NCBI GenBank assembly: GCA_014338405.1
Contig: JTDE01000931.1
Span: 1 to 64,000, forward strand
Source: Paragonimus skrjabini miyazakii
Taxonomy: Eukaryota > Platyhelminthes > Trematoda > Plagiorchiida > Troglotrematidae
Reading direction: 5' to 3'
Length of the DNA stretch: 64,000 nucleotides
Shown here in pieces: positions 23,796-36,377 of this stretch; the first letter of the stretch is position 1, and every line of letters begins with the position of its first letter. Under the pieces are notes generated by a model. The model did not search any database and was not told the origin of the DNA. It saw nothing but the letters and a program-made list of their open reading frames with translations. The translations under genes were made by a program, and so were the position numbers.

Positions 23796-25769
23796 GAGAG
23801 TCCATTTTCGGACCGTTGGTCTTTCTGCTACTAGGAGGACAACACTTATCAGTACGTGGTCGTTCTGTAATTAAGTTAATCGACGATTGCTCCAAGTGCG
23901 TGCAAGCACAGATGGAGAGCAGGAGCATGAATCAACATGTGCACCGAATGTCTTCGCAAAGCGATCACATAATTGGTCGGTAGAAAAAGCTGTACGCACA
24001 AACAGATGCAGCGGGGCGAGTAACTGGCAAATGCCCAAGTGGATAACAAACAAGCATAGGTATGCATACAATCATATCGATCTAAGCGGCCAACGAGCAC
24101 TGTGCATCAGGGGTCACAAAAGTTCCACACCCTGCAGGAACAAATCCTGCCATTCTTCAAATTGTGGTGTTAGCAAGTTTAACAACGATCAACATGTACG
24201 ATTGCATCCTGTTATCAGCTCTAGTCTGATTTCCTTCGTCCTGTGTTTTTGTCTCCCTCTCCGGCCTTGACATTAAATATGTTACACCCTGGAATCACTG
24301 TACCAACCACACAATGGCCACAAATCCTAGATCAGACCATTAAAGAAGACAGCAGGCAAACAAAGAACAGTATACGTGCAACGCAGATAGACAGATCCGA
24401 AGCAGTGGGAGGTATGATAGCAAGCTAACAATGACCAAACAGAAGGCGGCAAGTGGAACATGTTCACCAATCAGAACTGAGAAAACAATAGTACGGATAG
24501 CAAGGTGACATTTGGTGTAACAATAATAGATGCCCGTTTAATTTACACCGTCCATTAAAATGGTCGGTTGGAAACAGCCTATGCAAGAATTCTGACCATT
24601 AGTGTTTATCAACCCCATTATATGTCAGGTGGCAGTCACTTTTGTACAGATAAAAAAGAAATCCACAAGGTTAGAAAAAAGTATTGTCTAAAAATGTCTG
24701 ATAAGAAAATTATAGAAAAACAACCGCCAGATAAATGGTAACGTGGACAAAAGGCCACAAAAGGTTCTGTACTCAAGAATCATTAATAAGGCGAGCAGTG
24801 TTACGTAACTGCAATGCGATAGCTGCTGCAGCATCCGGCGTATTTGATCCGAAATCGAGCAAAAGTTTGTTTTAAACCAGTCATATCGCCACGTGCACCT
24901 CGTTCAACTTGATCCACCGATGTTCAACCTAAAAACATCGCAAAACGGATAGTCAATTTTCAAACATTGTGTGGCGGAAGCTGTTTGGCAGCATGCAGTT
25001 TGAGCATACACACACAACACTCGGATGTTTACTTCTTGGAAACAACCAATTAAGGTGGAAAAAACAAGACGACATTTGCAAAGTGGCAAGTTTGCGACTT
25101 TTACTATCCGTTTTATTCCAGACAACTCATTTCAACAACAGCAAATTTGAAGCCACTGAATCCGATAAGAAACCGTCCTCCAGCACCATGTTTTGCTCTG
25201 AAGTCTTGCGGATTGGAGGTTTGATAAAAGTCTCGGGGGTAAGTTCGTCAAGCCAGGCTTTTACTTTTTAGACAAATACAAAATATATCGTCGTTGGAGC
25301 TTGTGGCAATTCACGGTTGCTTACCTGCTATCCTCAATTCCCGTATGCCAACTCACTATTATCGACCTAGAACCTAACGAAACTTGGGTGCAACATTTGA
25401 AAAGGGTAATCTGTGTGATGGGTTGGTATTTTCAGTACGTGTTTCAACCACAAAAGTTTAATTGTTATTATAGACTGAAGTTTGTTTAGATCACTGAAGT
25501 AGTGAAGTGTTCGAATACAGCTACACAAGCTCTTGGCAAAATTGAGAGTAGATTCTATACAACCAACAGACTGATTTCGGCATAAAAACACCTGAAGGTA
25601 ATCGTGCAAATTACAACTAGTGACTTACGAACAACGTTGTCCGACAGATGCAGATAAGTGTTTGTTTGTATGAATGGTTAGATTTAGGTATTGATGTCTA
25701 TGACGAGTAAGTCTCATAACCGTTCGTTTTTACGCTATCACTGCACGTAAGTTAAGCGCCGGTGTGAAT
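23796..25769. other. No gene seen
   Basis: Plus frames at 23887-24270 (127 codons) and 24969-25271 (100 codons) match no family I recognise. The second contains a serine-rich end. No splice-bounded exon is convincing. Confidence 0.35.
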
Positions 25770-26600
25770 TAAACGTGATGCTTACAGTAAGGATAGGTAT
25801 GATGATAAGAGGTAGAGCTGATAAGCTGCAGCTGGAACAAGAAATATTGAGAAAAACATCGCTTGCAAACGGATATCCTGATAAGTTCAGAGACATTCAC
25901 AGCATGATGAACAAATGCAATGAACCAGTGCAAACATCTCACAAGAAAGAAACAATTCTATTTTTGCAATTTAAATGCGATCATCTGGCAAACGAAACCA
26001 ATCACAAATTGCAATATGCCCTATCCCGTAATTATGCGGCTGCCCAATTACGTTTGGTTCAAACCACCAAAGGACCAGTTCTACACAATCGCGAACGCAG
26101 TCTGTCTGACCATTCTGTCTCTCACGTTGCCTATCAATTCACTTGCAGTTGCGGTGACGTTTACATAAACTGAACAGACCGACGGTTATACTAAAGATTG
26201 GCAGAACATGTCCGAAGCTGGTTAAAACAACTCATGACATAAAAATCTGAAACCGGTGAATACCTCACTCGAAGCCCTACATCATCGACTGTCAGATACC
26301 TCGATAACCGGTCACCAGATTGACCCACTTAGGTCATTCAAAGTATCGTTAGGTCAACAAAACCCGAAGCTACTGACCTTAGGCGAATCATGTTGATCAG
26401 ACCTCACAAGCCGACGCTATGTGCACAAAAGTGGTTGAAGCAACCCATAAGGTTGCTGTGGTGGTAACCACATAGTATGTGTTGTGACTGTATTCGTGTC
26501 CACACCCAGTCTATCTCTGTTTGTCTATCATTTATATTTTGCATGTTTAACGTTTGTAACTGATGAGAATAAACGAAAGGATAACATATTGCAGCATGTC
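25770..26600 (+). mobile_element. Penelope-like element, RT thumb, GIY-YIG and 3' UTR
   Basis: The longest PLE remnant, with an open frame of 132 codons (25775-26173). It reads ILRKTSLANGYPDKF (LxxNGYPxxF block), ETILFLQFKCDHLANETN (LPFxGD position), KLQYALSRNYAAAQLRLV (the AAxLRL block), then VSHVAYQFTCSCGDVYIN, the GIY-YIG entry with its Cys-Ser-Cys. A stop follows, after which LAEHVRSWLKQL, EATDLRRIMLI and LCAQKWLKQ complete the nuclease in shifted frames. The 3' UTR ends in CTGATGAGAATAAACGAAA (26560-26578), shared with the PLE at 61830. The catalytic RT domain is absent, so this is a 5'-truncated copy. Confidence 0.88.
26543..26587 (+). ncRNA. Hammerhead-like core at PLE 3' end
   Basis: CUGAUGA (26560-26566), G-AAUAAA-C in the stem II place (26567-26574) and GAAA (26575-26578) give both conserved strands of a hammerhead core. 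The segment is flanked by AUGUU (26543-26547) and AACAU (26583-26587), which can pair as a distant stem I. Stem II would be a single G-C pair, which is very weak, and the linker to stem I is long, so activity is doubtful. The AAUAAA in the loop would also serve as a poly(A) signal. Hammerheads in PLEs are established knowledge; that this is one is inference. Confidence 0.45.
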
Positions 26601-26810
26601 TTCTTTTTGTGCTGATGAGTTTATTAACGAGAACCCAGTGTTTCAAGAGCTGACTAAGTTTGGAAAAAAAGTTGACATTTTCTGTCAAAAAATATAACTC
26701 AATTGTGGACCAAATGACATGCAAGTTTCACGCAAAACACTCTTGAGCACTTAATCGGATTCGGTATGATGACATCCATAACACTGATGAAGTGGAACTT
26801 TTCTTTTCAG
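26601..26810. other. PLE downstream flank with a second ribozyme-like core
   Basis: At 26612-26634 the plus strand has CUGAUGA, a 3-bp hairpin GUU-UAUU-AAC, then GAGAAC where GAAAC is expected. One base separates it from a canonical core. No good stem I was found. Confidence 0.3.
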
Positions 26811-27029
26811 GTTCAATGTCTAAGTATGGGCACCCACCCAAAACAGACGTTTGCCACTGTTTTTTCTAACATACATATTGACAATCATCATGATGTGATT
26901 AGGAAGACACTCAATGACTTGGACCATCAAACATTTGCAGAAAACTGCCAATTCATACTAAGGATAGAGTACGGAAAACAGAAGAAACAGAACAAGCCAC
27001 CATCGACAGGTATCGGTCGAACAGGTTAG
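26811..27029 (+). CDS. Candidate exon, unrecognised
   Basis: A pyrimidine-rich acceptor (ACTTTTCTTTTCAG ending at 26810) opens a frame running to a stop at 27029. It contains LSMGTHPKQTFATVFSNI and DVIRKTLNDLDHQTFAEN. The acceptor is the best-formed on this side of the window and the peptide has a balanced composition, but no family is recognised and no partner exons were identified. It may instead be chance. Confidence 0.25.
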   Translation, partial: VQCLSMGTHPKQTFATVFSNIHIDNHHDVIRKTLNDLDHQTFAENCQFILRIEYGKQKKQNKPPSTGIGRTG

Positions 27030-29800
27030 AAATGAAACCAAGAGAGCGAGTAAAAATGACACCAACTAAACGAATCGATTTGGAAGAAAGTACATATAGC
27101 ACACAAATGGTTTACATGGCTGATTATTTGTCAGATATTGACAGTAGAAAGTCGAAAAACGTGCGCACCTATAACTTCGCAGGCTATCATTACCAACTAC
27201 GACACGATCAGACGTATTCGACATAGCAGGCGAAAGTGTTTACGTTTCAGGCCGTGAACTACTAACTCAAGACATTTATGTCGCGTAAAATCACTACACT
27301 ATCTAGTTAGCTGTTGGATTTAACTCACGTAGTGGGTCAGAGATGGCACTTTAAAATGCTCAACATTGCCTCCAAACATTCACGATATATCAACCATGTA
27401 TTTATTTTAATTTTCAAGGTGCACCATTTACACAGACGGTAGTAGCCTTAACTTACCGATGAATCCTCACACTCTTTCTCAGCACTAGGACGGACGAACG
27501 GACGCTGACTGTTGGTAAGCCATGAAGTTCTATCAATCTTACAGAGTACTACCAACCAACCCACTTGGCGCAATCGATATTCACTTCATTTTTCCGTCTG
27601 GTAGGATGTACACGCCTATAGCCAACTGCCGAAACGATGAATCATTCAGCCCACGTGTAGCTATGGCTACGCTTGGTTGACCTTGGGGCAACGGAAGCAG
27701 CGACTGTCTGTTGTGTTCAAATGATGTCAATTTTCGACACTAGTGAATTTTAGCTGTTTTCGGGTTTATATGTTATTGTAGCTCACAGCAGCCAACTGGT
27801 ATGATGGATTTTTACCGAGGCAGACCAGGGTATTGGGCGTAATTGAACTAAAACTGTCAATAGAAACGATCGTTTTAACTGCCATAGGGAAATTGTTCCA
27901 CTCACTACAAAGCGAAATGCAGTTCAGTATGACCACTGCGCCGTTCCAGCGTTAACCATATGAAAGCGATCTTGTTTACACGTGGGTATAGCGCCTTAGA
28001 AGTAGTCGTTCGCTATGGATGAGCTGTATGAATACTGGTGCACCGTAGATTATTGTGCAATTGTTAGGTGGTTTTTCGGAGTAAAACGTACCACCCAGTA
28101 TGGCACCAGAATTTTGGTCGCACGGTGACAAAGGACGAGGACACAATACATCACCACATGTTGGCCCTTCTTCAAAAAATCACGGTCGAGCCTTTTAGCA
28201 CTTTTGCGGAACAGTTACGGAGCCGACAAACTTAGACAGCGCACCAGTAGCCTCAAACGGGAATGCTGAAAAGCCATCAATGGGCCACGTCTCCAAACGT
28301 CTTCGCATAAATGTGTTAAACAGTTAATGTTAAACACCATGTCCTCCACATTGTCTAAAGCGCCAAACTGAACAAAGATTTTGACAGCCATCCCCTCGAC
28401 GAATGTAAATAATACCTTGCTTACTGTCCGCTACTGAAACGTAAATGTAAGTGGACAAGTTTAAGAAGTTTTCGTGTCTAAGTAGTGACACTATACCTGT
28501 CAAAGGCCCACAAGTTTATATGAAAATCGTGAGTTGCTCTAAGGTGTGAGGATGAAACCAAACCCACATGTGAGTGTAATGTTTGCAGGTGTCATTTGAC
28601 CTCCAAATCAACACGCCCAAAGAAAGTTAGAGCTAGATTTGTCTAGTGTGTACGACGGACTGATCATTCTGTAACCGGGATAAAGTACGCCGGTCCATAC
28701 AGTAGCTGCGGCTGACATGTTCCCAACAGGGTTGTCATCTAGTTTTGAAAGACATCGTGGCCATGGTTAACACCCTGAGCAGGACAAACGAACGGGTTGG
28801 TGCTTGAAAAGGTTCAAATATGTCACCAAATACTGTTTTTGTGAATGCCATGCATAGCAGAGCACGCCACATTGATAAAATGGAGAAGTAATGAGCGATA
28901 TAGCAGGTTTACTTCTCAATGAACAAGTCAGTTACAACTGGTGTAAGAACACCTGCGCCTCTTAGACCAAAGAATACTCACCTTTACAGCTCGCACCGTA
29001 TAATCCTTTAGTTCGGTTACCATTGTGCAGAAAAACGAGAGGAAGCAAAATGCCAGGAACCACTCGGAGAAACTACTGACGGCATGGTAAACGTAGCCCT
29101 ACAGAATAAAAAAAATTGAACTGTCAATAAATTAGTCATACCATGATCGTTCATCGACATGAACATTACGGACTTTCCAAGCATGCTGACATTGGATTAG
29201 TTTTACCGACACGCATCGCCTAATGTGAATATCACCGGCTGGAAGCGTCCACAGAGCTAACAGATGATTAGGCGCCCGCAACTCTGTAGACCGGCGGCAC
29301 CTCGTTGTTAATGTCGGGAGGGGGAGAGTTGTGACATCAACTATCATTATCACCAACTCCTAGGTGTTGAGATGTGGTAAAATCATCGATCAACTTCTAA
29401 GGTTGTTGTCTGTTCCAACTGAACCACCTTCTCGTTTTAAATTGTTTTACTCAACGAAAATACAAGGCAACATAGCATGAAACAGAAACAGTCAAACCAC
29501 CACTGAACATCCAGCAGAATTACTTCCTGTCTAGCAGACTGTTACAACAAGCGTGATAATTATGGAACTGTCATATGGTCAGAGAAATATGAAGTGATAT
29601 CCGCAAATGAGCACATTCATTCCATATAATGAACATCCGGTGCGCAATTATGATAGATTTATTGCGCCTATTAACAGATGAACGTTCATGTTCCGAAAGT
29701 ACCTAACCATTTGTGGTTGGTGTGCAGACGATCAGATATTTGTTACGGCCGCAGAAAGTGGTTGTGTGAGGCATCTCTCAGGCATTTGGCCTCAGTGAAG
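27030..29800. other. No gene seen
   Basis: No supported coding region or repeat copy. The region is unremarkable in composition. Confidence 0.4.
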
Positions 29801-29848
29801 TGGTGAACAGTTGTTTCAACTTTGACTGTTACCACCAGCGTTACACCA
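29801..29848 (-). ncRNA. Degenerate hammerhead ribozyme, stand-alone type
   Basis: On the minus strand GUGGUG (29843-29848) and CACCAC form the same stem I as the element at 58987-59031. GAAAC and the following AACUGUUC keep the 3' core. The 5' core is CUGGUGG in place of CUGAUGA and there is a 5-base insert before it, so two or more catalytic positions are lost. The downstream CACTTC is also shared. It is an older copy of the same small element. Confidence 0.5.
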
Positions 29849-32313
29849 CACACACCGCAAAGTCAAATTCACGACTTGTGACCAATAGTCGGAACTGCAT
29901 TATATATACTTTCTATGTGGTATTCTGATATCACTTTTACGTATCTCCGCATTACTTTTACACGATTCGATATCATCTTAAGTTTATCCAGGGCATTTAT
30001 CTTAGACATTTTCGTCAGAGTTTCCAGAGTCGGCCAAACGAATTGGGTCACACGAGTGCAGTGAGATGGAGAGCTCAGACATGTACCTGACACTAAAGCA
30101 TCAACGCTGTGGGGACCTACACCAACAAGCGTTGAAGCCAAACAGTGTCCGTCAGAATTAGATCGCTTGTTCTACTTGGATTATATCTCTCGCCTCTGTG
30201 GTCTTAGTATCTTGTGGCTACCGTGGCTCATTGATGCTTGCCGACACGACTCAGTTGGAAGACTTGCTAATGTAAGTCCTCGTGCAGTATTGGGACAATA
30301 GTAGTATGACGCTCTGATTTCCACTCTCTGCTCCACCACGTCAGCTTAACCTGCTTTGAGCATATAGAGTAATAGCATAGAAATCCGACGGTTTATTTTG
30401 AGTCGACGTTTGTTTAGATAACAATGATAGTGAGATATGTGAAAGTGATATTGAGACATCCCAAAGTAAAAAGGGTATATACCACCTAGTTGCTATCAGT
30501 TGGATTTCAGGAAGGCATGTCACATACTTATCCCAGCCGATGAATTCCCTCTCCTTCTCTTCTGTAAGTAGGTGGGGTGCAATTGTGACGATTACTGGCA
30601 GGGTAGAGATTCGATTTCCCAAAGTGCAAAATGCAGATGAAGCACAACTAGGTTGTAACGGATGTCAATTGCTTCGTTGACTGACAATGTCTACAGCATG
30701 CTTTCATGTGTAAATAAACAATGATAACACTACGGATAGAATCTCAAGTACAAACAACGGTAATTGTGAATTATAAGAGAGGTCACAGATGTTTTGACAA
30801 ACGGAGCAACACAGCGACCCACGTTTGAATTCACAAAGTGAAACGCAAGTGATACTAGGTCTAAAGTTGTTTGCCTGATTTTGTCAATGATTTCTAAAAA
30901 TATCGTGTTTGTGATTCAATTTCGAAAAATTACTCTAAAGTAAACTGAAATATAACGCCGGATCCATTTGCTCGACACATGGCAGTCATTGTGTCTGTGG
31001 TAAACTTGATATCAGTACTCACGCGTAGTTCTTAAATCGTGATGTGAAGCTTACGTTATGACAGTCATAGTTTTGATTGAAGTCACATAGGTGATAACCA
31101 TTACGATCTGTACTACACGATAAAGAGAAGAAATGTCGAAAACTCCAACGCGACAAATGAATGTCAGATAACCAATAAAAAGTTTGGGGACCTGAAAAAA
31201 GATCAATTACTTGCGATAAAGTAATCGACCCAAGATATTCAAATGGTCATTTAAAACAAAAATGAGGTTAAGGACACATGTCTTCAAGACACTCATCAGG
31301 TCATTCTACTTTTAAGTTAAAAAATAAGTGTGGATTTGTTAGATGGCGCATTCTCAAACGAAAATAGGCAGAGTCAAGAGTGTCATCGTTCCGAGATCTT
31401 GCAAGTCTACAGGAAGAATAGAACACCAGCTATTTGAAGTGAGTCTAGAATATTTCGGTCCACATTTCCTGAGGCAGATTCAGCGTTCGGCGAATGAATC
31501 TGTATTACTCTGATTAGCCAGATGACAAATGTCCAGTCAGGTTCTGTAAGTTTCAGTTCTATCTGAACTGTAGTTCCTCATTATCATCTCGATAGCTTCA
31601 TAGCCTGAAGTGTTCTAACCCTAGAATTGCTCCACAGGATAGTTGCGTTCTATAGTAATTGCATGTCATGACTTTAAAGCCTCTGTGGCCTAGCTTACAA
31701 CACGTTCCCAATAAACAGTGGTTTTCACGACTTCTTTGTACACAATGCAGTGTGTAATTGAAGAAGAAACGATCCAGTCAACTTGAAAAGTAAGAACAGC
31801 ATAATTAAAATTAGAGAGTGGATAGGCAATCAGTTCGATCCGATCCACCAATAGAGTAGTTTGGACAGTCCACCAACGTTACCTCAGTACGAATAGAATG
31901 TGTTCGTGGGTAGAAGACCAGGGGTTTTCACGTGTTTGAATGAATCTCCAGTGAAGATACGCTAAAAGGTGATGTAATCAAATGCCGTTTGCTTTAGTGG
32001 TCGCCAACTTTCAATGTTGCACTGACCTTAGTTACAGATAACCCGAAAGGACCGACCATGATTCAGAACGACTAGATGTTTCACACTGGCGACACTTATT
32101 GATTTATCGGTGACCCTTTAGTCGGTTATTCGTAGGGCCTTTTTGTACACCGAATAAACCTGGATGCACGGCAGTATGACAGCCATCACATCTTTCATGT
32201 CAAGAGATGACGTGCGCGTACTCGTGACTTGTGATCGTAATGTTGAGGCCGGAAAGGTTTCCTGCAATGCTGTTTAGTCTATGAGTAAAAAAATCTGCCA
32301 GAAAAAATCGTCC
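29849..32313. other. No gene seen
   Basis: No recognised feature. Minus frames at 29869-30141 and 30341-30622 (90 and 93 codons) match nothing I know. Confidence 0.4.
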
Positions 32314-32550
32314 TTAAATGACGATTGTATGTGACGAATACTTGCTTGCTACTCGCTCGGGCAACCAGGGGCACGACGATCGTTCAGCCATAGTCCTAAC
32401 GATAAATATACAGAGCGCCAAAACAGCAGCGAAGATGAAGGTAACGCCGAGACATGAATAGGGTTGAAGTGATCGCCATTCAATTACATTATCATGTAGC
32501 GTTTCGTCGCAAGCAGATTTCAACACTCTTGACCTTTTACTTAAAAACAT
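32314..32550 (-). CDS. Candidate terminal exon with one membrane helix, unrecognised
   Basis: The minus-strand frame contains DNVIEWRSLQPYSCLGV followed by a hydrophobic helix (FIFAAVLALCIFIV), a basic RTM and a stop at 32314 after SSHTIVI. It lies 3.1 kb downstream of the DRAM-like exons on the same strand. That family also has an EW motif before its last helix, so it might be the same gene. However, the spacing around EW differs and I found no good acceptor in a matching phase. Confidence 0.25.
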   Translation of the reverse strand: MFLSKRSRVLKSACDETLHDNVIEWRSLQPYSCLGVTFIFAAVLALCIFIVRTMAERSSCPWLPERVASKYSSHTIVI

Positions 32551-35500
32551 ATCACATCCATACTGAGTTAACGCCGGTGGACTGTCCGCACCACTCTATT
32601 GACGGATAGGATCGAGCTGATTACATACAAACTGCCCAACTTTTACTATGTTATTCTTAAGTTTCAAGCAATAAGTATTATTTAAATTTTAGAAATGTAA
32701 TGACAAATATCTAATGGCAAATATCTAATACTTCGTGGCTTCAGTACACGGCACAAATGTTACTGGTTGAAATATAAGGCCTTTTCTCTTAAACTAATGA
32801 TTCCCTGTAGTATGTGGGTGATAATTACTGAACAGTAAAACCACCCCGACATTGTTCGGCAACATCCCACCTCCGATACGACCTATACGTAAATGAAAAG
32901 AACGTTAAACCACAAGGGCATATTCGGACAACTTGCCAATGTAGGAGTTTGACGATGGCTGACATTAGTATGGATTCTACGAAGTTCATTTTGGATCTGC
33001 TCAGTAGTTCTTTTATTGTACGTGTAATAAAATCAGAACAAGATTGTTTTCAAATTAAGATAGTCGATTTAGCTAGCACTTTTTGAAAGGGAATAGTGAA
33101 CTAGTGTTTTATTTGTGTTACGGTTCGCCATCAATGCATGTTCTTGGGACAGCCAAGACATGCAATCCGGATCACCATACGCAGGCCATCGTATGCACAA
33201 CTGGCAAGATGCTGCAAAGGCAGAACGCGAATCAGTTACAATTTTTCGAAAACTATTGACTGAAACGTCAGTTTGGACGGAAATGTCGGGTCCGGCTGTA
33301 AGTGATATTCTACTTATATGAGTTAAGTCACGGATAACTTATCAGTTACTTTACGCGTGCTTTCACGAGGCTTCACCAGACTGCATTCTAAATTCCAGTG
33401 GAACTTGCTGCTTCGCATAAATTGATAGTGTGCCCATCGGCAAACTTCTGTACTCAATACATTCAAACGACAAACTTCAAACATCGTTTCTAAGCCTGTG
33501 GGGAAAATCTGTGCAGACGAAAGTTTATTATTATCGAACCATGACCATTTCTAAACGTCAAATAAACTCCAACTTGATGTATTTCCTACATGACTGAAGC
33601 GAACATCAAACTGACAATTTTTCCACTTCACTCATATGACATTGAGACAAACTGCTGTAACGAGTGATTCAACACCTTGAGTTCTCTAGATTTTCTCTAG
33701 TTCTCTGGATTTTTACCACTGCTCGCAAGCATTGTCCAGTTAGAACGTACAGATCTACAGAGATGGTTACCTGATCCAATAAAGCGGTTCGTCATAGGGA
33801 TATCGCTTGATGGAGAGCACTCAAAACTAGCCACTTCTCTCAATCTTTAAGGATTAAGATTATTGAGACAGGTACTAAGATGGTCAGCTAAGCGCCCGTC
33901 ATATCGAGTACACTTTGTGGATGCCTCAGTCGAGGGTGTAATGTACAATGTGAACGAACGATGGCTTAAAATAAGGAAATAAGGATGGTTACCGGCGAGC
34001 TAGAAACTTTGTTTCAAGTTCATTTCCAAGGTCAGAAACAACGTTACTTAATGGTTGCTGGGTGAACGATCTAAAAAAGATGGCCACTAATCGGATTAAG
34101 CGCTTTGAAGATATTTTGGTTTTGTCAATGTATTTGTGAAGTACACGTAATTAATGAGGTAAAGTTGTAAAAACCGAACGGAAACTCTGACTTTCAGGTG
34201 ACGTCTTACTGTTTGTTGTAACTCGGTCGTTTAGATACGGGGTTCAAAGACCCGATGTTTATTTGAAACGGAACACATGTATTGAGTTTAATTTGTCACT
34301 CCCGTCTGTTATTAAACCAGGACATGTTGTTATTCTGGCGATCGTTTGGCAAATAAGCGATGGTGTCGGTGATTGACGCATAACTCGCAATTATCCAGAT
34401 GGTGAACACCTTAAGAACCCTGTCTTTGTTCATGCTAAAGCTAAGCCTGAAGTAAATAAAGGACAAGCAGTAATGTAAACACAGGCTCATATGAAGCTAA
34501 AAATTAATGATGAGTTGTCAGCTTCTATCACTGACGAAGGATGTTACTCCTGCAGCCCGTTTTTTGTCGTCATCACCTCGAAGAATGCGTTCTATAAACT
34601 ATAAGTGTGGATCCTCTAACCTTTCCTTCACCTATAGTTACAATGGATGGGCGTGACCGCGCACATCTGTTATTTGGATGGGTGAAGGTCGGCAGGCGTA
34701 ATCTTGCACCGCTCACAGACATATTGGTAGTATGCCTACGAATCTATATTACATACAGTTTGTATGTGTGGAATCATAAATGGTGCAATGTAAACCTTTT
34801 GGGATGATTTACGCTCGCCAATGCCATTAGGCTTCGATCACTGTGACACATGTTACCAACCATGTGACATCCGTGGCAGTTACATCGGTAGAATTGCTAC
34901 AGGCCTGTATCACACAGTTGCCAAATATCTTTCCAAGTTGGTAGGCAACGGGTAACAGAACGCGTAACGTAGTTCCATAGGTTGCTTGAGGTAGATTACA
35001 AACTTAACCAAATCACTGGATCCAGCGTGTTAACAAGCAATTCCATCAAACAAACGCATTGTATTGTGTGGCGTGGTGATAATCAGTGTTGTTCAGCGAT
35101 TATAGCTATGCCCATTTCTTGCATTCTGATGATTCCCAGTATGTGGTTGTTCTAACGAATTATCGCATTCCTTAGCTTCTGCGGGTCCCAATCTGCGAAC
35201 GATGAACCTAACCTCGTCTGTCTAGCAAAATCCAGAGAAACGGCACGAATTATCCTAACCATAATTTCTACAGTCTCTGTTGTTCGTGTTAAATGACAAA
35301 TGATGCAACAAAACTGATCTGATATGCGATACGTTCAGCAATAGAAGACCACTCAAAACGGAAATGCTTATCAGACCTCACGGCTCACTGAATCTCACTG
35401 TACTTGCGCATACAGATCTCAATTTGGTCCATAGTCGACTGTCTTAGAAGCAGGATACATAAGAAAGCGCGATCGGCGAGTGAACATATGTGAATTGTAC

Positions 35501-35660
35501 ATGTGACAAATCGAAAGACTCATTAATTATTGAACACGTGCAAAACAGATAGCACTACTATAGGGTTTCATGCCAATCACAATCTGCCGTAAGTCGATTT
35601 CCACTTATACTGCTAGGAGAGCAACAACGATAACAGTTAGAGAATAGATGTGCTACTTAC
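32551..35660. other. No exon identified; probable intron or flank of the DRAM-like gene
   Basis: Searched by eye on the minus strand for the next DRAM-family exon (a helix starting with an EW motif) without success. Tandem GACAAATATCTAATG/GGCAAATATCTAATA occurs at 32701-32728. No transposon domain was seen. Confidence 0.35.
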
Positions 35661-35948
35661 TTGATCTGTTGGTTTCCACCTTCGGATATTTGTTCCATCG
35701 TACATAAATCGGGCCACAGTGCCTGTGCTTGGAACTACGGTGTTATAAAAAATTATCGCTACTACAAACTTCTGTAACTTACTTAGGATAGCTGACAGAG
35801 TCGATAGCAAGCAGAGCAGAATGCGAAGAATACATAATTTGCTAGAGCCATAATGGTACGAAATACGGGTGACCAATGCCATGTAGACGAGACCGCATCC
35901 GTAAAGTAGAGCTGCACCAGTCAAATGTATCGACCAGACAGCTGTTTC
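35661..35948 (-). CDS. DRAM/TMEM150 (Frag1/DRAM/Sfk1) family gene, two exons
   Basis: Two minus-strand exons of a multi-pass membrane protein. The first (35783-35948) follows a pyrimidine-rich acceptor and reads HLTGAALLYGCGLVYMALVT then RISYHYGSSK, ILRILLCLLSTLSAIL, ending at a GTAAGT donor. This fits the DRAM helix pair that begins H-x-x-GA-x-L-x-F/Y-G-x-G-x-x-Y-M and ends in an R-x-x-L helix. The second (35661-35734), after a 48-base intron, is in matching phase and has TGTVARFMYDG and RRWKPTDQ, corresponding to the luminal HWNPED-like loop, then another GTAAGT donor. Known family members span six helices and act at lysosome/endosome (DRAM, linked to autophagy) or the plasma membrane (TMEM150). 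Upstream helices 1-3 and the last helix were not found here. Which subfamily is uncertain. Confidence 0.7.
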
Positions 35949-36377
35949 CTTTTTGTTATGGAAAGAAGAAGGGGAACAGAAATGTTTTCAGGCTATCCGT
36001 TAAGACGAGAAAGAAATATTTGAAACGGAGAAATCACGCTCATACAACCGTTTTTACCAAGATACCGTCACATGAGTATAAACTATGAGTGGCGAACACA
36101 AAACTAAACAAAGCCTTCAGACGTGTTATCGCAAGAAGAGGGAGTACATCGAGGAAAGCTGATTTACCAGTTCACAGTGGTAACGAGAACTGATAACACG
36201 GTAAATGAGAAGATAATCCTGTCGTTCGGGGAGCTCCCAATAAAACACTATTCCACAGTACATAACTCAGTGAAACGTACTTGTCCTTAATGGAATACTC
36301 TAGCTCGTCGATCTGTTTAAATAGTTTGATCAATAGCAGTAGGTTGCATTAAGTTAAATTGCAGCAAAATGTAGTTC
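35949..36377. other. Probable intron of the DRAM-like gene
   Basis: On the minus strand, sequence just upstream of the exon at 35948 is TTCTGTTCCCCTTCTTCTTT, a polypyrimidine tract. A 32-base stretch at about 36280-36312 is bounded by TTTAAACAG and GTACGT and could be a very short exon, but its peptide (IDELEYSIKD) does not match the family. Confidence 0.35.

Noticed and set aside
29132..29356. Minus frame ending in WKVRNVHVDERSW, considered as the start of a LINE endonuclease
   Set aside because: Only one short phrase fits and the following endonuclease blocks are missing.
31680..31790. tRNA-head-like GTGGCCTAGCTTACAACACG followed by a possible SINE body
   Set aside because: No B box and only scattered agreement with the SINE1 body.
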